35,601 nucleotides of DNA from Butyricicoccus sp. GTDB lineage: Bacteria > Bacillota > Clostridia > Oscillospirales > Oscillospiraceae. This document shows positions 16,201 to 23,031 of the stretch, piece after piece. Under the pieces are notes generated by a model that was given only the letters and a program-made list of their open reading frames with translations, was not told where the DNA came from and made no database searches. The stretch is taken from contig JAMPGF010000005.1 in NCBI GenBank assembly GCA_023664105.1, positions 1 to 35,601 of the forward strand, in the 5' to 3' direction. The position numbers and the translations under genes were made by a program. Position 1 is the first letter of the stretch; every line of letters begins with the position of its first letter.

Positions 16201-16424
16201 GCGCCCTCGCGGGTGCAGTCGAGCAGGTCATACAGGGCGTTCTCCTCATTTTCCGGCCCGACGCAGGCAAAGATAACGTCCGCGCGAGAGCTGGGCTCCG
16301 GCTCGGGATACCTGCTCTCGTCGAAGGCGTATTCAAAACGCTCTGGGGGCGTCATCTGCTTTATGAGCTCAAAGGCCTGATTCCCCTGTCCTATTAAATA
16401 AAACTGAACGCGGCAGTAATACAT
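13269..16424 (-). CDS. Hybrid sensor histidine kinase with two receiver domains
   Basis: This 1051-residue protein has no membrane segment, so it is a predicted cytosolic signalling kinase. In order: a receiver-like but degenerate N-terminal domain (about 1-120, ending in LRFRFARWQRAYK), a PAS domain (about 130-250), a second PAS (about 260-385), a further PAS-like region (about 395-520), a HisKA domain with the phospho-accepting His550 in FLSNMSHDIRTPMNAI, and the ATPase domain with N box NLLSNAIKYTG, DTGIGMSPE and GTGLGMSI. Receiver 1 (about 790-905) has VVDDD, LIDWMMPDMNG and CSKPL; receiver 2 (about 931-1051) has LLAEDNELN, LVLMDVQMPVMDG and IGKPID. No HPt or DNA-binding domain is present, so an outside partner is needed. 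ATG 16424 has GGGGAGG eight bases upstream. The ligand and output are unknown. Confidence 0.93.
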   Translation of the reverse strand: MYYCRVQFYLIGQGNQAFELIKQMTPPERFEYAFDESRYPEPEPSSRADVIFACVGPENEENALYDLLDCTREGAQLILLADKGSFSLSQVLLDAVYDVWNTPMEEKELRFRFARWQRAYKARCDAWETSQFLEATINSTPSLIWYKDKDGVHEKVNDSFCETVGKDKFDVQGQRHAYIWDVEEDDPACIESERLVMEHRETCVAEETISTGEGTRLLTTYKSPLYNLDGSVMGTVGVAIDKTQERAYEQELMRQNQVMETIFTSLDCGIIVHTLDGSRIIRVNRAALKILGYTSQDEMTSDGFYMVAKTVLDEDKPMMRERIASLKKPGDSASVEYRVLHHDGKLLHVMGSFKLIEENGEVLCQRFLLDCTAQKQREQAERVESERRHAELLHALAMDFSLVCVFDLATGKGRTLRRGRCKPGVLERVFTDELELQDCLAQYIDGCVYADDREAMRALFLEGGLEKILEDKSVYSMNYRNVCAGEMKYFRVKAVRTGGWPKSRSVVLGFSNVDDETRSELEKKSLLEDALMQANRASKAKSTFLSNMSHDIRTPMNAIVGFTSLALTRLNQPELVEGYLKKILTSGNHLVSLINDVLDMSRIESGKMHLEEALCRLPDILHGLRSIVQGDIAAKQLELFIDTVDVYDEEIYCDKLRLNQVLLNLLSNAIKYTGAGGIVSVRIIEKPGAPEGYASYEFNIRDTGIGMSPEFVEHIFEPFERERNSTISGIQGTGLGMSITKNIVEMMNGSIDVKSEQGAGTEVTVRLTFRLGSERKEPAVIPQLKGCRALVVDDDFNTCDSVSFMLGQLGLRAEWTLSGREAVLRTRQAKMREDNYTVYLIDWMMPDMNGVEVARRVRKEMGEDVPIIVLTAYDWADIEDEAREAGVTAFCSKPLFLSELRSCLHSVVGPGAAAESGEAGRSERVRAGRILLAEDNELNQEIAVAILKEAGFEPEAAGNGREAVDMLKAAGPGYYSLVLMDVQMPVMDGYAATREIRALPDRELASIPIVAMTANAFEEDRRNALMCGMNGHIGKPIDIDKLLELLDELLG

Positions 16425-16463
16425 AGGTAAAGCCTCCCCGCAAACGCTGAATATGCAGTATAT

Positions 16464-16493
16464 ATTTTATCAAATTTACCTCCCCTCTGTCAA
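16464..16493 (-). promoter_or_regulatory. Promoter of the hybrid kinase gene
   Basis: On the minus strand, TTGACA (16488-16493) is followed after 18 bp by TAAAAT (16464-16469). This places transcription about 30-35 bases before the ATG at 16424. Confidence 0.62.
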
Positions 16494-16584
16494 TATTTTA
16501 GCTCAGCTTTGTTCCCGCTGCATGTACCCGGCTTTTTGCCTTAAGCCGGCAATCCCTGGCCGCGGTTTTTGGTCATCCTGCCTA

Positions 16585-16612
16585 TTGATTTTTATTTTCG
16601 CTCTGGTAAAAT
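16585..16612 (+). promoter_or_regulatory. Possible promoter of the lipoprotein gene
   Basis: TTGATT (16585-16590) and TAAAAT (16607-16612) are 16 bp apart, about 50 bp before the lipoprotein ATG. Both boxes match consensus at four or five of six positions. Confidence 0.5.
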
Positions 16613-16665
16613 GCGATTACCGCTGTATGCTTTCAGTTCAGCGAATAGAAGGGAGGAAATATTGA

Positions 16666-17388
16666 ATGAAAAAAGTGAAAAAGCTGCTCGCGCTCATGCT
16701 GGCGCTGGCCATGCTCATGGCGATGACCGCCTGCGGCTCCGAGCCGAAGGGCAGCGTATCGACCGGCGCCGACTCCGGCTCCAGCACCAGCTCCACCCCG
16801 GAGGCCACCCCGGAACCCACCCCCGAACCGGAGGATGAGCTTGAGCTCGGCTCCATGGTCGGCGGCATCTATGAAAACGACTTCGCCGGCATCGGCTGCA
16901 AGCTCGACGAGACCTGGACCTACCTCAGCGAGGAGGAGATCCTCGCGCAGAACGAGGTTATGATCGAGTCCGTGGACGACGACGAGCTTGCCGAGCTGCT
17001 CAGCGACAAGGGCACCTTCTACGACATGGTCGCCATGTCCGAGGAGACGCTCTCGACCGTGAACGTGGTCGTGGAAAACCTCGGCCTGCTCTACGGCGCC
17101 GCGCTTGACGCCGGCAAATATGTGGACATCTCGCTCGAGTCTCTCGAGGGCCAGCTCGGCAGCATGGGCATGTCCGTCACCTCCTGCGAGAAGGAGAGCG
17201 TCGACTTCTGCGGCAAGGCCACCGACGGCATTTACATCGCCGGCACGATGGATGTCGAGGGATACGAGGTCGAGATGTTCGAGCGCATAGCCTGCGTCAA
17301 GGCCGGCACCTACATGTTCGTCATCACCGCCTGCACCTACGTCGAGGACACCACCGCCGACGTTCTTGCCCTGTTCTACTCAGTGTGA
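16666..17388 (+). CDS. Predicted surface lipoprotein, function unknown
   Basis: This 240-residue exported lipoprotein has a clear type II signal peptide: a KKVKK start, a hydrophobic core LLALMLALAMLMAM and the lipobox MTAC with the cysteine at about residue 23. A flexible linker of Ser, Thr, Pro and Glu follows (SGSSTSSTPEATPEPTPEPEDE, to about residue 60). The remaining 180 residues form one acidic domain beginning GGIYENDFAGIGCKLDETWTYLSEEEI, with three or four further cysteines; I do not recognise it. GGGAGG about ten bases before the ATG supports the start. It stands alone between the divergent kinase and a terminator. It may be a sensor or adhesion-type protein, but nothing in the sequence decides this. 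Confidence 0.85.
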   Translation: MKKVKKLLALMLALAMLMAMTACGSEPKGSVSTGADSGSSTSSTPEATPEPTPEPEDELELGSMVGGIYENDFAGIGCKLDETWTYLSEEEILAQNEVMIESVDDDELAELLSDKGTFYDMVAMSEETLSTVNVVVENLGLLYGAALDAGKYVDISLESLEGQLGSMGMSVTSCEKESVDFCGKATDGIYIAGTMDVEGYEVEMFERIACVKAGTYMFVITACTYVEDTTADVLALFYSV

Positions 17389-17404
17389 GCCGGCCAACAC
17401 ACCG

Positions 17405-17437
17405 CAAAACTGCACGGGCTTTACCCGTGCAGTTTTG
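17405..17437. terminator. Bidirectional terminator between the lipoprotein gene and nrdG
   Basis: A 14-bp perfect stem (17405-17418 with 17424-17437) around loop CTTTA has A4 on one arm and T4 on the other, so it can stop transcription of both convergent genes. Confidence 0.92.
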
Positions 17438-17968
17438 TTATCTCCGTATATTATCCAAAAGAATTACCCGCCCCTCCCGGAGCGTTTTCCCCAAATCAAT
17501 GACTCTCTGGTTTTCCGAGCCGCGAAAGGCGAGGCTGATGTCCTTCTTCTCCTGCACAAACTCGCCGTCAACCAGCACGTCAATCAAGCCCAGCAGCTCG
17601 TCCGTGACCTCACATCGGGCGCGGCTTTCGTCCAGCAGGTCGCTCTCCAGCATGTAGCCGGTGTAGCACCAGACATTTTTCCCGGGCCGCTCGTCGCGCA
17701 CGCGGCGCAGCAGCGGCAGCAGCGCGCGCTGATTCTCCGGCTCCATGGGCTCGCCGCCCAAAAGCGTCAGCCCGTCGATGTAGCCCGGAGCGAGCATTTC
17801 TATCAGCTTATCCTCCGTCTCGCGCGTGTATGGCTCGCCATATTTAAAATCCCAGGTCTCCGGCTGGAAGCAGCCGGGGCAGTGATGCGTGCAGCCTGAG
17901 ACAAACAGCGTCACCCGCACTCCCAGCCCATCGGCAATGTCGCAGTTTTTTATGTTTCCGTAGTACAA
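17438..17968 (-). CDS. nrdG: Anaerobic ribonucleotide reductase activase
   Basis: NrdG is the radical SAM activase that installs the glycyl radical on NrdD. The 176-residue protein has the cluster motif C26-THH-C30-PG-C33 in LFVSGCTHHCPGC, and LLGGEPMEP is the SAM-binding GGEP region. Its N terminus (YYGNIKNCDIADGLGVRV) aligns with clostridial NrdG. The start codon is TTG at 17968, preceded by GGAGG nine bases away; no in-frame ATG would preserve the conserved N terminus. It follows nrdD by 56 bp on the same strand, with a hairpin between, and ends at a bidirectional terminator. Together the two form the oxygen-sensitive pathway that makes deoxyribonucleotides. Confidence 0.95.
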   Translation of the reverse strand: MYYGNIKNCDIADGLGVRVTLFVSGCTHHCPGCFQPETWDFKYGEPYTRETEDKLIEMLAPGYIDGLTLLGGEPMEPENQRALLPLLRRVRDERPGKNVWCYTGYMLESDLLDESRARCEVTDELLGLIDVLVDGEFVQEKKDISLAFRGSENQRVIDLGKTLREGRVILLDNIRR

Positions 17969-17987
17969 TACTTTTGTCCTCCGAGAA

Positions 17988-18012
17988 TAAGAGGCCGCGG
18001 CGCGGCCTCTTA
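17988..18012. terminator. Hairpin between nrdD and nrdG
   Basis: An 11-bp perfect stem (17988-17998 with 18002-18012) has a three-base loop. On the coding (minus) strand the sequence after it is UAUUCUCGG, with no U-run, so it should at most weaken read-through into nrdG or act in mRNA processing. T-rich sequence lies on the + side, where no gene is transcribed. Confidence 0.6.
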
Positions 18013-18024
18013 ATTTTTATCCTT

Positions 18025-20199
18025 TTATAAGTGCAGCACCCTGTCCTTGATTTCCTGCGTCCGGCCCTGGTTCCAGAACTGGGTCCCGATATAGCCGCAG
18101 GTGCGCCTGGCAACGTTCATCCTGTTCTGGTCCCGGTTGCCGCACTTCGGGCACTCCCAGACCAGCTTGCCGTCGTCCTCGATTATGCTTATCTCCCCGT
18201 CATAGCCGCAAACCTGGCAGTAGTCGCTCTTGGTGTTGAGCTCGGCGTACATTATGTTGTCGTAGATAAAGCGTATGACCTGCAAAACCGCGGGGATGTT
18301 GTCCTGCATGTCCGGCACCTCGACATAGCTTATCGCGCCGCCGGGGGACAGAGCCTGGAACTGCGCCTCAAAGCGGAGCTTCTCAAACGCGTCGATTTCC
18401 TCGCAGACGTTGACGTGGTAGCTGTTGGTGATATAGCTCTTGTCCGTCACGCCGGGAATGATGCCGAAGCGCTTTTGCAGGCACTTGGCAAACTTGTATG
18501 TCGTGCTCTCCAGCGGCGTGCCGTAGAGCGAGAAATCTATATTGTGCATCGCCTTCCACTTCCTGCAGGCGTCGTTCATGCGCTGCATGATATCCAGCGC
18601 CAGGGGGGTGGCCTCGGGGTCGGTGTGGCTCTTTCCGGTCATATACCGCACGCACTCGTAAAGCCCCGCGTAGCCCAGCGAGATTGTGGAGTAGCCGCCG
18701 AAAAGCAGCTTGTCTATCTTCTCGCCCTTTTTCAGACGCGCCAGCGCGCCGTACTGCCAGAGTATGGGCGCGGCATCCGACAGCGTTCCCTTCAGCCGAT
18801 CGTGCCGGCACAGCAGCGCCTGGTGGCACAGCTCCAGCCGCTCGTCGAAAATCCCCCAGAACCTGTCCTTATCCCCGCCGGAGGACAGCGCAACATCCAC
18901 AAGGTTTATGGTCACAACGCCCTGATTAAAGCGTCCATAATACTTCGGCTCGCCGTTTTCGTCCACATACGGCGTCAGGAAGCTCCTGCAGCCCATGCAG
19001 GTATAGCAATGCCCCTCGCCGTTTTTGTCTATCTTGAGCTTGAGCATCATCTTCTCGCTGATGTAGTCGGGCACCATGCGCTTTGCGGTGCACTTTGCCG
19101 CCAGCTCAGTCAGATACCAGTACGGCGCTTCCGGCGTTATGTTCTGCTCCTCGAGCACGTAGACCAGCTTCGGGAACGCCGGCGTCACCCACACGCCGTT
19201 CTCGTTTTTCACGCCCTCGCAGCGCTGTGTGAGCGTTTCCTCGATTATGAGGGCCAGATCCCGCTTCTCCTGCTCGTTTTTCGCCTCGCCAAGGTACATG
19301 AACACCGTGACGAAGGGGGCCTGTCCGTTCGTTGTCAGCAGCGTGACGACCTGGTACTGTATGGTCTGCACCCCGCGGCGGATCTCGTCGCGCAGGCGCT
19401 GCTCGACTATTTCGCCGATCTTCTCCGCGGGCGGGTTTGCGCCGATCATCTCCATCTCGCTGAGCACGACGTTGTGTATCTTCTCCCGGCTGACCTGCAC
19501 AAAGGGGGCCAGGTGCGCCAGAGAGATGCTCTGCCCGCCGTACTGGTTGCTGGCAACCTGGGCCACTATCTGCGTGGCTATGTTGCAGGCCGTGGCGAAG
19601 CTGTGCGGCTTTTCTATGAGCGTGCCGGTGATGACCGTGCCGTTTTGCAGCATGTCCTCAAGGTTGACCAGGTCGCAGTTGTGCATGTGCTGGGCGTAGT
19701 AGTCCGAGTCATGGAAGTGGATCACGCCCTCGTCATGGGCCTTGACGATCGTCTCGGGCAGCAGCAGGCGGCGCGTGAGGTCGCGGCTGACCTCGCCGGC
19801 CATGTAGTCGCGCTGGGTGCTGTTGATGATGGGGTTTTTGTTGGCGTTCTCCTGCTTGGCCTCCTCGTTATTGCACTCGATGAGGCTGAGTATCTGGTAG
19901 TCGGTGGTGTTCGAATCGCGGGCCAAATTGTGGTTGTAGCGGTAACGGATGTAGCGTTTTGCTGTCTCCGGCGCGCCCTGGAGGATTATGTGCGTCTCCA
20001 CCAGCTCCTGTATCTCCTCAACTCCCAGCGCGCGGCCCACCTCGGCACAGTAGTCCTCAATGACCAGCGAGATGTAGTCTATCTGCCTTTCGGTCAGCTC
20101 CGGCTGGCCGTTGGTCTCGACGTTGGCGCTGTATATAGCGTTCTTGATTTTCTGTCTGTCAAAGGGCTCCTCCGAGCCGTTTCTCTTTATGATTTTCAT
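18025..20199 (-). CDS. nrdD: Anaerobic ribonucleoside-triphosphate reductase
   Basis: NrdD reduces ribonucleoside triphosphates to deoxy forms without oxygen, using a glycyl radical (class III). The 724-residue protein begins with an ATP-cone regulatory domain (MKIIKRNGSEEPFDRQKIKNAI). The catalytic barrel includes YTCMGCRSFLTPY. The C terminus has a zinc-type set CQVCG...CPKCG and the glycyl-radical loop RRTCGYIGTQFW, with Gly702 as the radical site. ATG 20199 has GAGGAG six bases upstream. It is followed by nrdG and preceded by an array of NrdR-box-like sites, so repression by NrdR when deoxynucleotides are plentiful is the expected control. Confidence 0.97.
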   Translation of the reverse strand: MKIIKRNGSEEPFDRQKIKNAIYSANVETNGQPELTERQIDYISLVIEDYCAEVGRALGVEEIQELVETHIILQGAPETAKRYIRYRYNHNLARDSNTTDYQILSLIECNNEEAKQENANKNPIINSTQRDYMAGEVSRDLTRRLLLPETIVKAHDEGVIHFHDSDYYAQHMHNCDLVNLEDMLQNGTVITGTLIEKPHSFATACNIATQIVAQVASNQYGGQSISLAHLAPFVQVSREKIHNVVLSEMEMIGANPPAEKIGEIVEQRLRDEIRRGVQTIQYQVVTLLTTNGQAPFVTVFMYLGEAKNEQEKRDLALIIEETLTQRCEGVKNENGVWVTPAFPKLVYVLEEQNITPEAPYWYLTELAAKCTAKRMVPDYISEKMMLKLKIDKNGEGHCYTCMGCRSFLTPYVDENGEPKYYGRFNQGVVTINLVDVALSSGGDKDRFWGIFDERLELCHQALLCRHDRLKGTLSDAAPILWQYGALARLKKGEKIDKLLFGGYSTISLGYAGLYECVRYMTGKSHTDPEATPLALDIMQRMNDACRKWKAMHNIDFSLYGTPLESTTYKFAKCLQKRFGIIPGVTDKSYITNSYHVNVCEEIDAFEKLRFEAQFQALSPGGAISYVEVPDMQDNIPAVLQVIRFIYDNIMYAELNTKSDYCQVCGYDGEISIIEDDGKLVWECPKCGNRDQNRMNVARRTCGYIGTQFWNQGRTQEIKDRVLHL

Positions 20200-20225
20200 T
20201 CAATGCTCCTCGTCCGCGTGAAAAA

Positions 20226-20375
20226 ACTCACCATATTGTGTCCCGGCAATTTTCGACCATACAGCATATTGTGTCCCATTGCAGGGGGTAAAGCACAATA
20301 AATTGTGTGCCGGCAGTTTTAGATTATACAGCATATTGTGTCCCATTGCAAGAGGCAAAACTCAATATGCTGAAA
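20226..20375 (-). promoter_or_regulatory. Array of five NrdR-box-like sites in a duplicated 67-bp unit
   Basis: The NrdR consensus is an imperfect 16-bp palindrome close to ACACAATATATTGTGT. Matches lie at 20226-20241, 20259-20274, 20293-20308 (GCACAATAAATTGTGT, best, 14 of 16), 20326-20341 and 20360-20375 (weakest, 10 of 16). The ends are 33, 34, 33 and 34 bp apart, about three helical turns. Sites 1-2 and 3-4 belong to two tandem copies of a 67-bp unit; GCATATTGTGTCCCATTGCA is identical in both. NrdR normally binds a pair of such boxes, so this operator is larger than usual. Confidence 0.8.
20323..20351 (-). promoter_or_regulatory. Promoter of nrdDG inside the NrdR-box array
   Basis: On the minus strand, TTGCAA (20346-20351) and TATAAT (20323-20328) are 17 bp apart, with the fourth NrdR-like box covering the spacer and -10. 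The tandem copy 67 bp closer to nrdD carries the same layout with decayed boxes (CTGCAA, TATGGT), so it is probably a weaker duplicate promoter. Confidence 0.7.
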
Positions 20376-20416
20376 GTTTATTTTTTAACCAAGTCAAAAA
20401 AGTAGCGTTCCGGTGA

Positions 20417-20444
20417 TTGACAAACGCGGAAAATGGTGTATAAT
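20417..20444 (+). promoter_or_regulatory. Promoter of the rpsF-ssb-rpsR operon
   Basis: TTGACA (20417-20422) and TATAAT (20439-20444) are both consensus, with a 16-bp spacer. It fires away from the nrd promoter and leaves a leader of about 85 nt. Confidence 0.88.
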
Positions 20445-20450
20445 AGTGGA

Positions 20451-20522
20451 GCTCGTCCGGCTTGAGGCTGGAAACGGGCTATCCTTGTTCGCGCTTTTAC
20501 CGCGCGGGCCATAAGTCCAGAA
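20451..20522 (+). promoter_or_regulatory. Structured rpsF leader, possible S6:S18 binding site
   Basis: The leader can fold with CGCGC (loop TTTTAC) CGCGCG as an inner stem, then GGC with GCC, and GGCTT with AAGTCC at the base. Leaders of bacterial rpsF operons are known to bind the S6:S18 complex through a CCG-containing bulge, and TACCGCG here could supply it. The match is by position and partial structure only. Confidence 0.35.
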
Positions 20523-20534
20523 GGAGGTGCTTAA

Positions 20535-20831
20535 ATGGCAAAAACTACTGAGAAGTACGAGTGCATGTACATCCTCAACCCCAACCTGACGGAGGAAGAG
20601 ACCGCCGCTCTCGTAGAGAAGTTCAAGGCTCTTGTCGAGGCCAACGGCACTCTTGACGAGATGGAGGAGATGGGCAAGCGCAAGCTCGCTTACGAGATCA
20701 ACTTCATTTCCGAGGGGTACTACGTCCTCGTCAAGTTCACCAGCGCTCCGGAGTTCCCCGCCGAGCTTGACCGTGTGTTCGGCATTACCGACGGCGTGAT
20801 GCGCAGCATGATCACCCTGCGCTACGAGTAA
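20535..20831 (+). CDS. rpsF: Ribosomal protein S6
   Basis: S6 is a 98-residue protein of the 30S platform that binds 16S rRNA together with S18. Family features are the start KYECMYILNPNLTEEE, the central MEEMGKRKLAYEINFISEGYYVLVKFTS and the end VFGITDGVMRSMITLRYE. There is no acidic C-terminal tail. AAGGAGGT is correctly spaced before the ATG. The next gene, ssb, starts 11 bp after the stop with its own AGGAGG, in the conserved rpsF-ssb-rpsR order. Confidence 0.98.
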   Translation: MAKTTEKYECMYILNPNLTEEETAALVEKFKALVEANGTLDEMEEMGKRKLAYEINFISEGYYVLVKFTSAPEFPAELDRVFGITDGVMRSMITLRYE

Positions 20832-20842
20832 GGAGGCGGCTG

Positions 20843-21349
20843 ATGCTTAACCACATCGTAATAATGGGCCGCCTGACCCGTGATCCCGTTTTGCGCTACA
20901 CCCAGAGCCAGATACCCGTGGCCTCGTTTTCCCTGGCCGTGGACCGGGACTTTGGCAGCCGTGACGGCGGCGAGCGTCAGACCGACTTTATCGACGTCGT
21001 TGCCTGGCGCAGCACGGGCGAGTTTGTGTCCAAGTACTTTACCAAGGGCAGGATGGCCGTAGTGTCAGGCCGCCTTCAGATAAGGGACTGGACCGACCGC
21101 GACGGGAACAAGCGCCGCAGCGCGGAGATTGTGGCTGACAACGTATACTTTGGCGACAGCAAGCCCAGCCGCGGTGACGGTGCGGGAACGCAGCGTCCCT
21201 ATTCCGACTCCTATTCCGGACCGTCCTCTCATTCCGAGCCGCAGGCTCCTCAGAGCTATGACGATGACTACCGCAGCTTTGACGGCGCCGATGGCGGCAG
21301 CCCCGTTTTCTCCGAGCTGTCCGACACGGACGGCGATCTCCCGTTCTGA
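20843..21349 (+). CDS. ssb: Single-stranded DNA-binding protein
   Basis: SSB coats single-stranded DNA in replication, repair and recombination. The 168-residue protein has an N-terminal OB fold (about 1-110) beginning MLNHIVIMGRLTRDPVLRYTQSQIPVASFSLAVDR and containing FIDVVAWRSTGEFVSKYFTKGRMAVVSGRLQIR. A flexible tail rich in Gly, Ser, Asp and Pro follows, with the partner-binding acidic tip ending DGDLPF. AGGAGG lies directly after the rpsF stop. The operon position between rpsF and rpsR identifies it as the main replicative SSB. Confidence 0.98.
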   Translation: MLNHIVIMGRLTRDPVLRYTQSQIPVASFSLAVDRDFGSRDGGERQTDFIDVVAWRSTGEFVSKYFTKGRMAVVSGRLQIRDWTDRDGNKRRSAEIVADNVYFGDSKPSRGDGAGTQRPYSDSYSGPSSHSEPQAPQSYDDDYRSFDGADGGSPVFSELSDTDGDLPF

Positions 21350-21390
21350 TACGAGCGGGCGCAAAAAATTTTTAACAGGAGGATACAGCC

Positions 21391-21627
21391 TTGGCTTTTG
21401 ATAAGAACACCAAAAACCGCAAGCGCAGAAAGGTTTGCCAGTTCTGTGTCGACAAGAGCACATATGTCGATTACAAGGACACCGTAAAGCTCAAGCGTTA
21501 CCTGTCCGAGCGCGGCAAGATCCTGCCCCGCCGTGCCACAGGCACCTGCGCGATGCATCAGCGTCAGCTCACTGAGGCAGTCAAGAGAGCCCGTCAGGTG
21601 GCGCTCCTGCCCTACGTTGTTGACTGA
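21391..21627 (+). CDS. rpsR: Ribosomal protein S18
   Basis: S18 is a 78-residue protein of the 30S platform and the partner of S6. The conserved core reads [39 protein letters not shown]. It carries the zinc-ribbon type of S18 cysteines: CQFC near residue 16-19 and CAMH near 53-56. The start is TTG at 21391 with AGGAGG eight bases upstream, giving the family N terminus [15 protein letters not shown] strong terminator follows four bases after the stop. Confidence 0.97.
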   Translation: MAFDKNTKNRKRRKVCQFCVDKSTYVDYKDTVKLKRYLSERGKILPRRATGTCAMHQRQLTEAVKRARQVALLPYVVD

Positions 21628-21630
21628 AAA

Positions 21631-21668
21631 TAAAACAGGCTCCGATATCGGAGCCTGTTTTATTTTTT
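21631..21668. terminator. Bidirectional terminator between rpsR and eno
   Basis: Bases 21631-21662 form a perfect 32-base palindrome with a GC-rich centre and A4/T4 ends, followed by more T's. It can end both the ribosomal protein operon and the convergent glycolytic operon. Confidence 0.95.
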
Positions 21669-21686
21669 GCTATTCTCAGGAAAACA

Positions 21687-23003
<1,317 letters not shown>

Positions 23004-23031
23004 CTAAAAAATTTATAAAATATAGGAATTA

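Noticed and set aside
13245-16397. Plus-strand open frame of about 1050 codons
   Set aside because: It is antisense to the hybrid kinase, whose protein has all expected domains. The antisense translation is low-complexity (His, Ala, Val, Arg rich) as is usual for shadow frames in GC-rich DNA.
16425-16665. Possible small gene between the kinase and the lipoprotein gene
   Set aside because: Only divergent promoter-like elements and a short CCGGCTT/AAGCCGG dyad (16528-16549) are seen; no frame has a ribosome binding site and plausible composition.
18031-20301. Plus-strand open frame of about 756 codons
   Set aside because: It is antisense to nrdD, with no recognisable motif and no ribosome binding site.
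20226-20375. CRISPR-like or other repeat array
   Set aside because: Repeat spacing is 33-34 bp with sites matching the NrdR box, inside a simple 67-bp tandem duplication next to nrdD. There are no uniform repeats with unique spacers.
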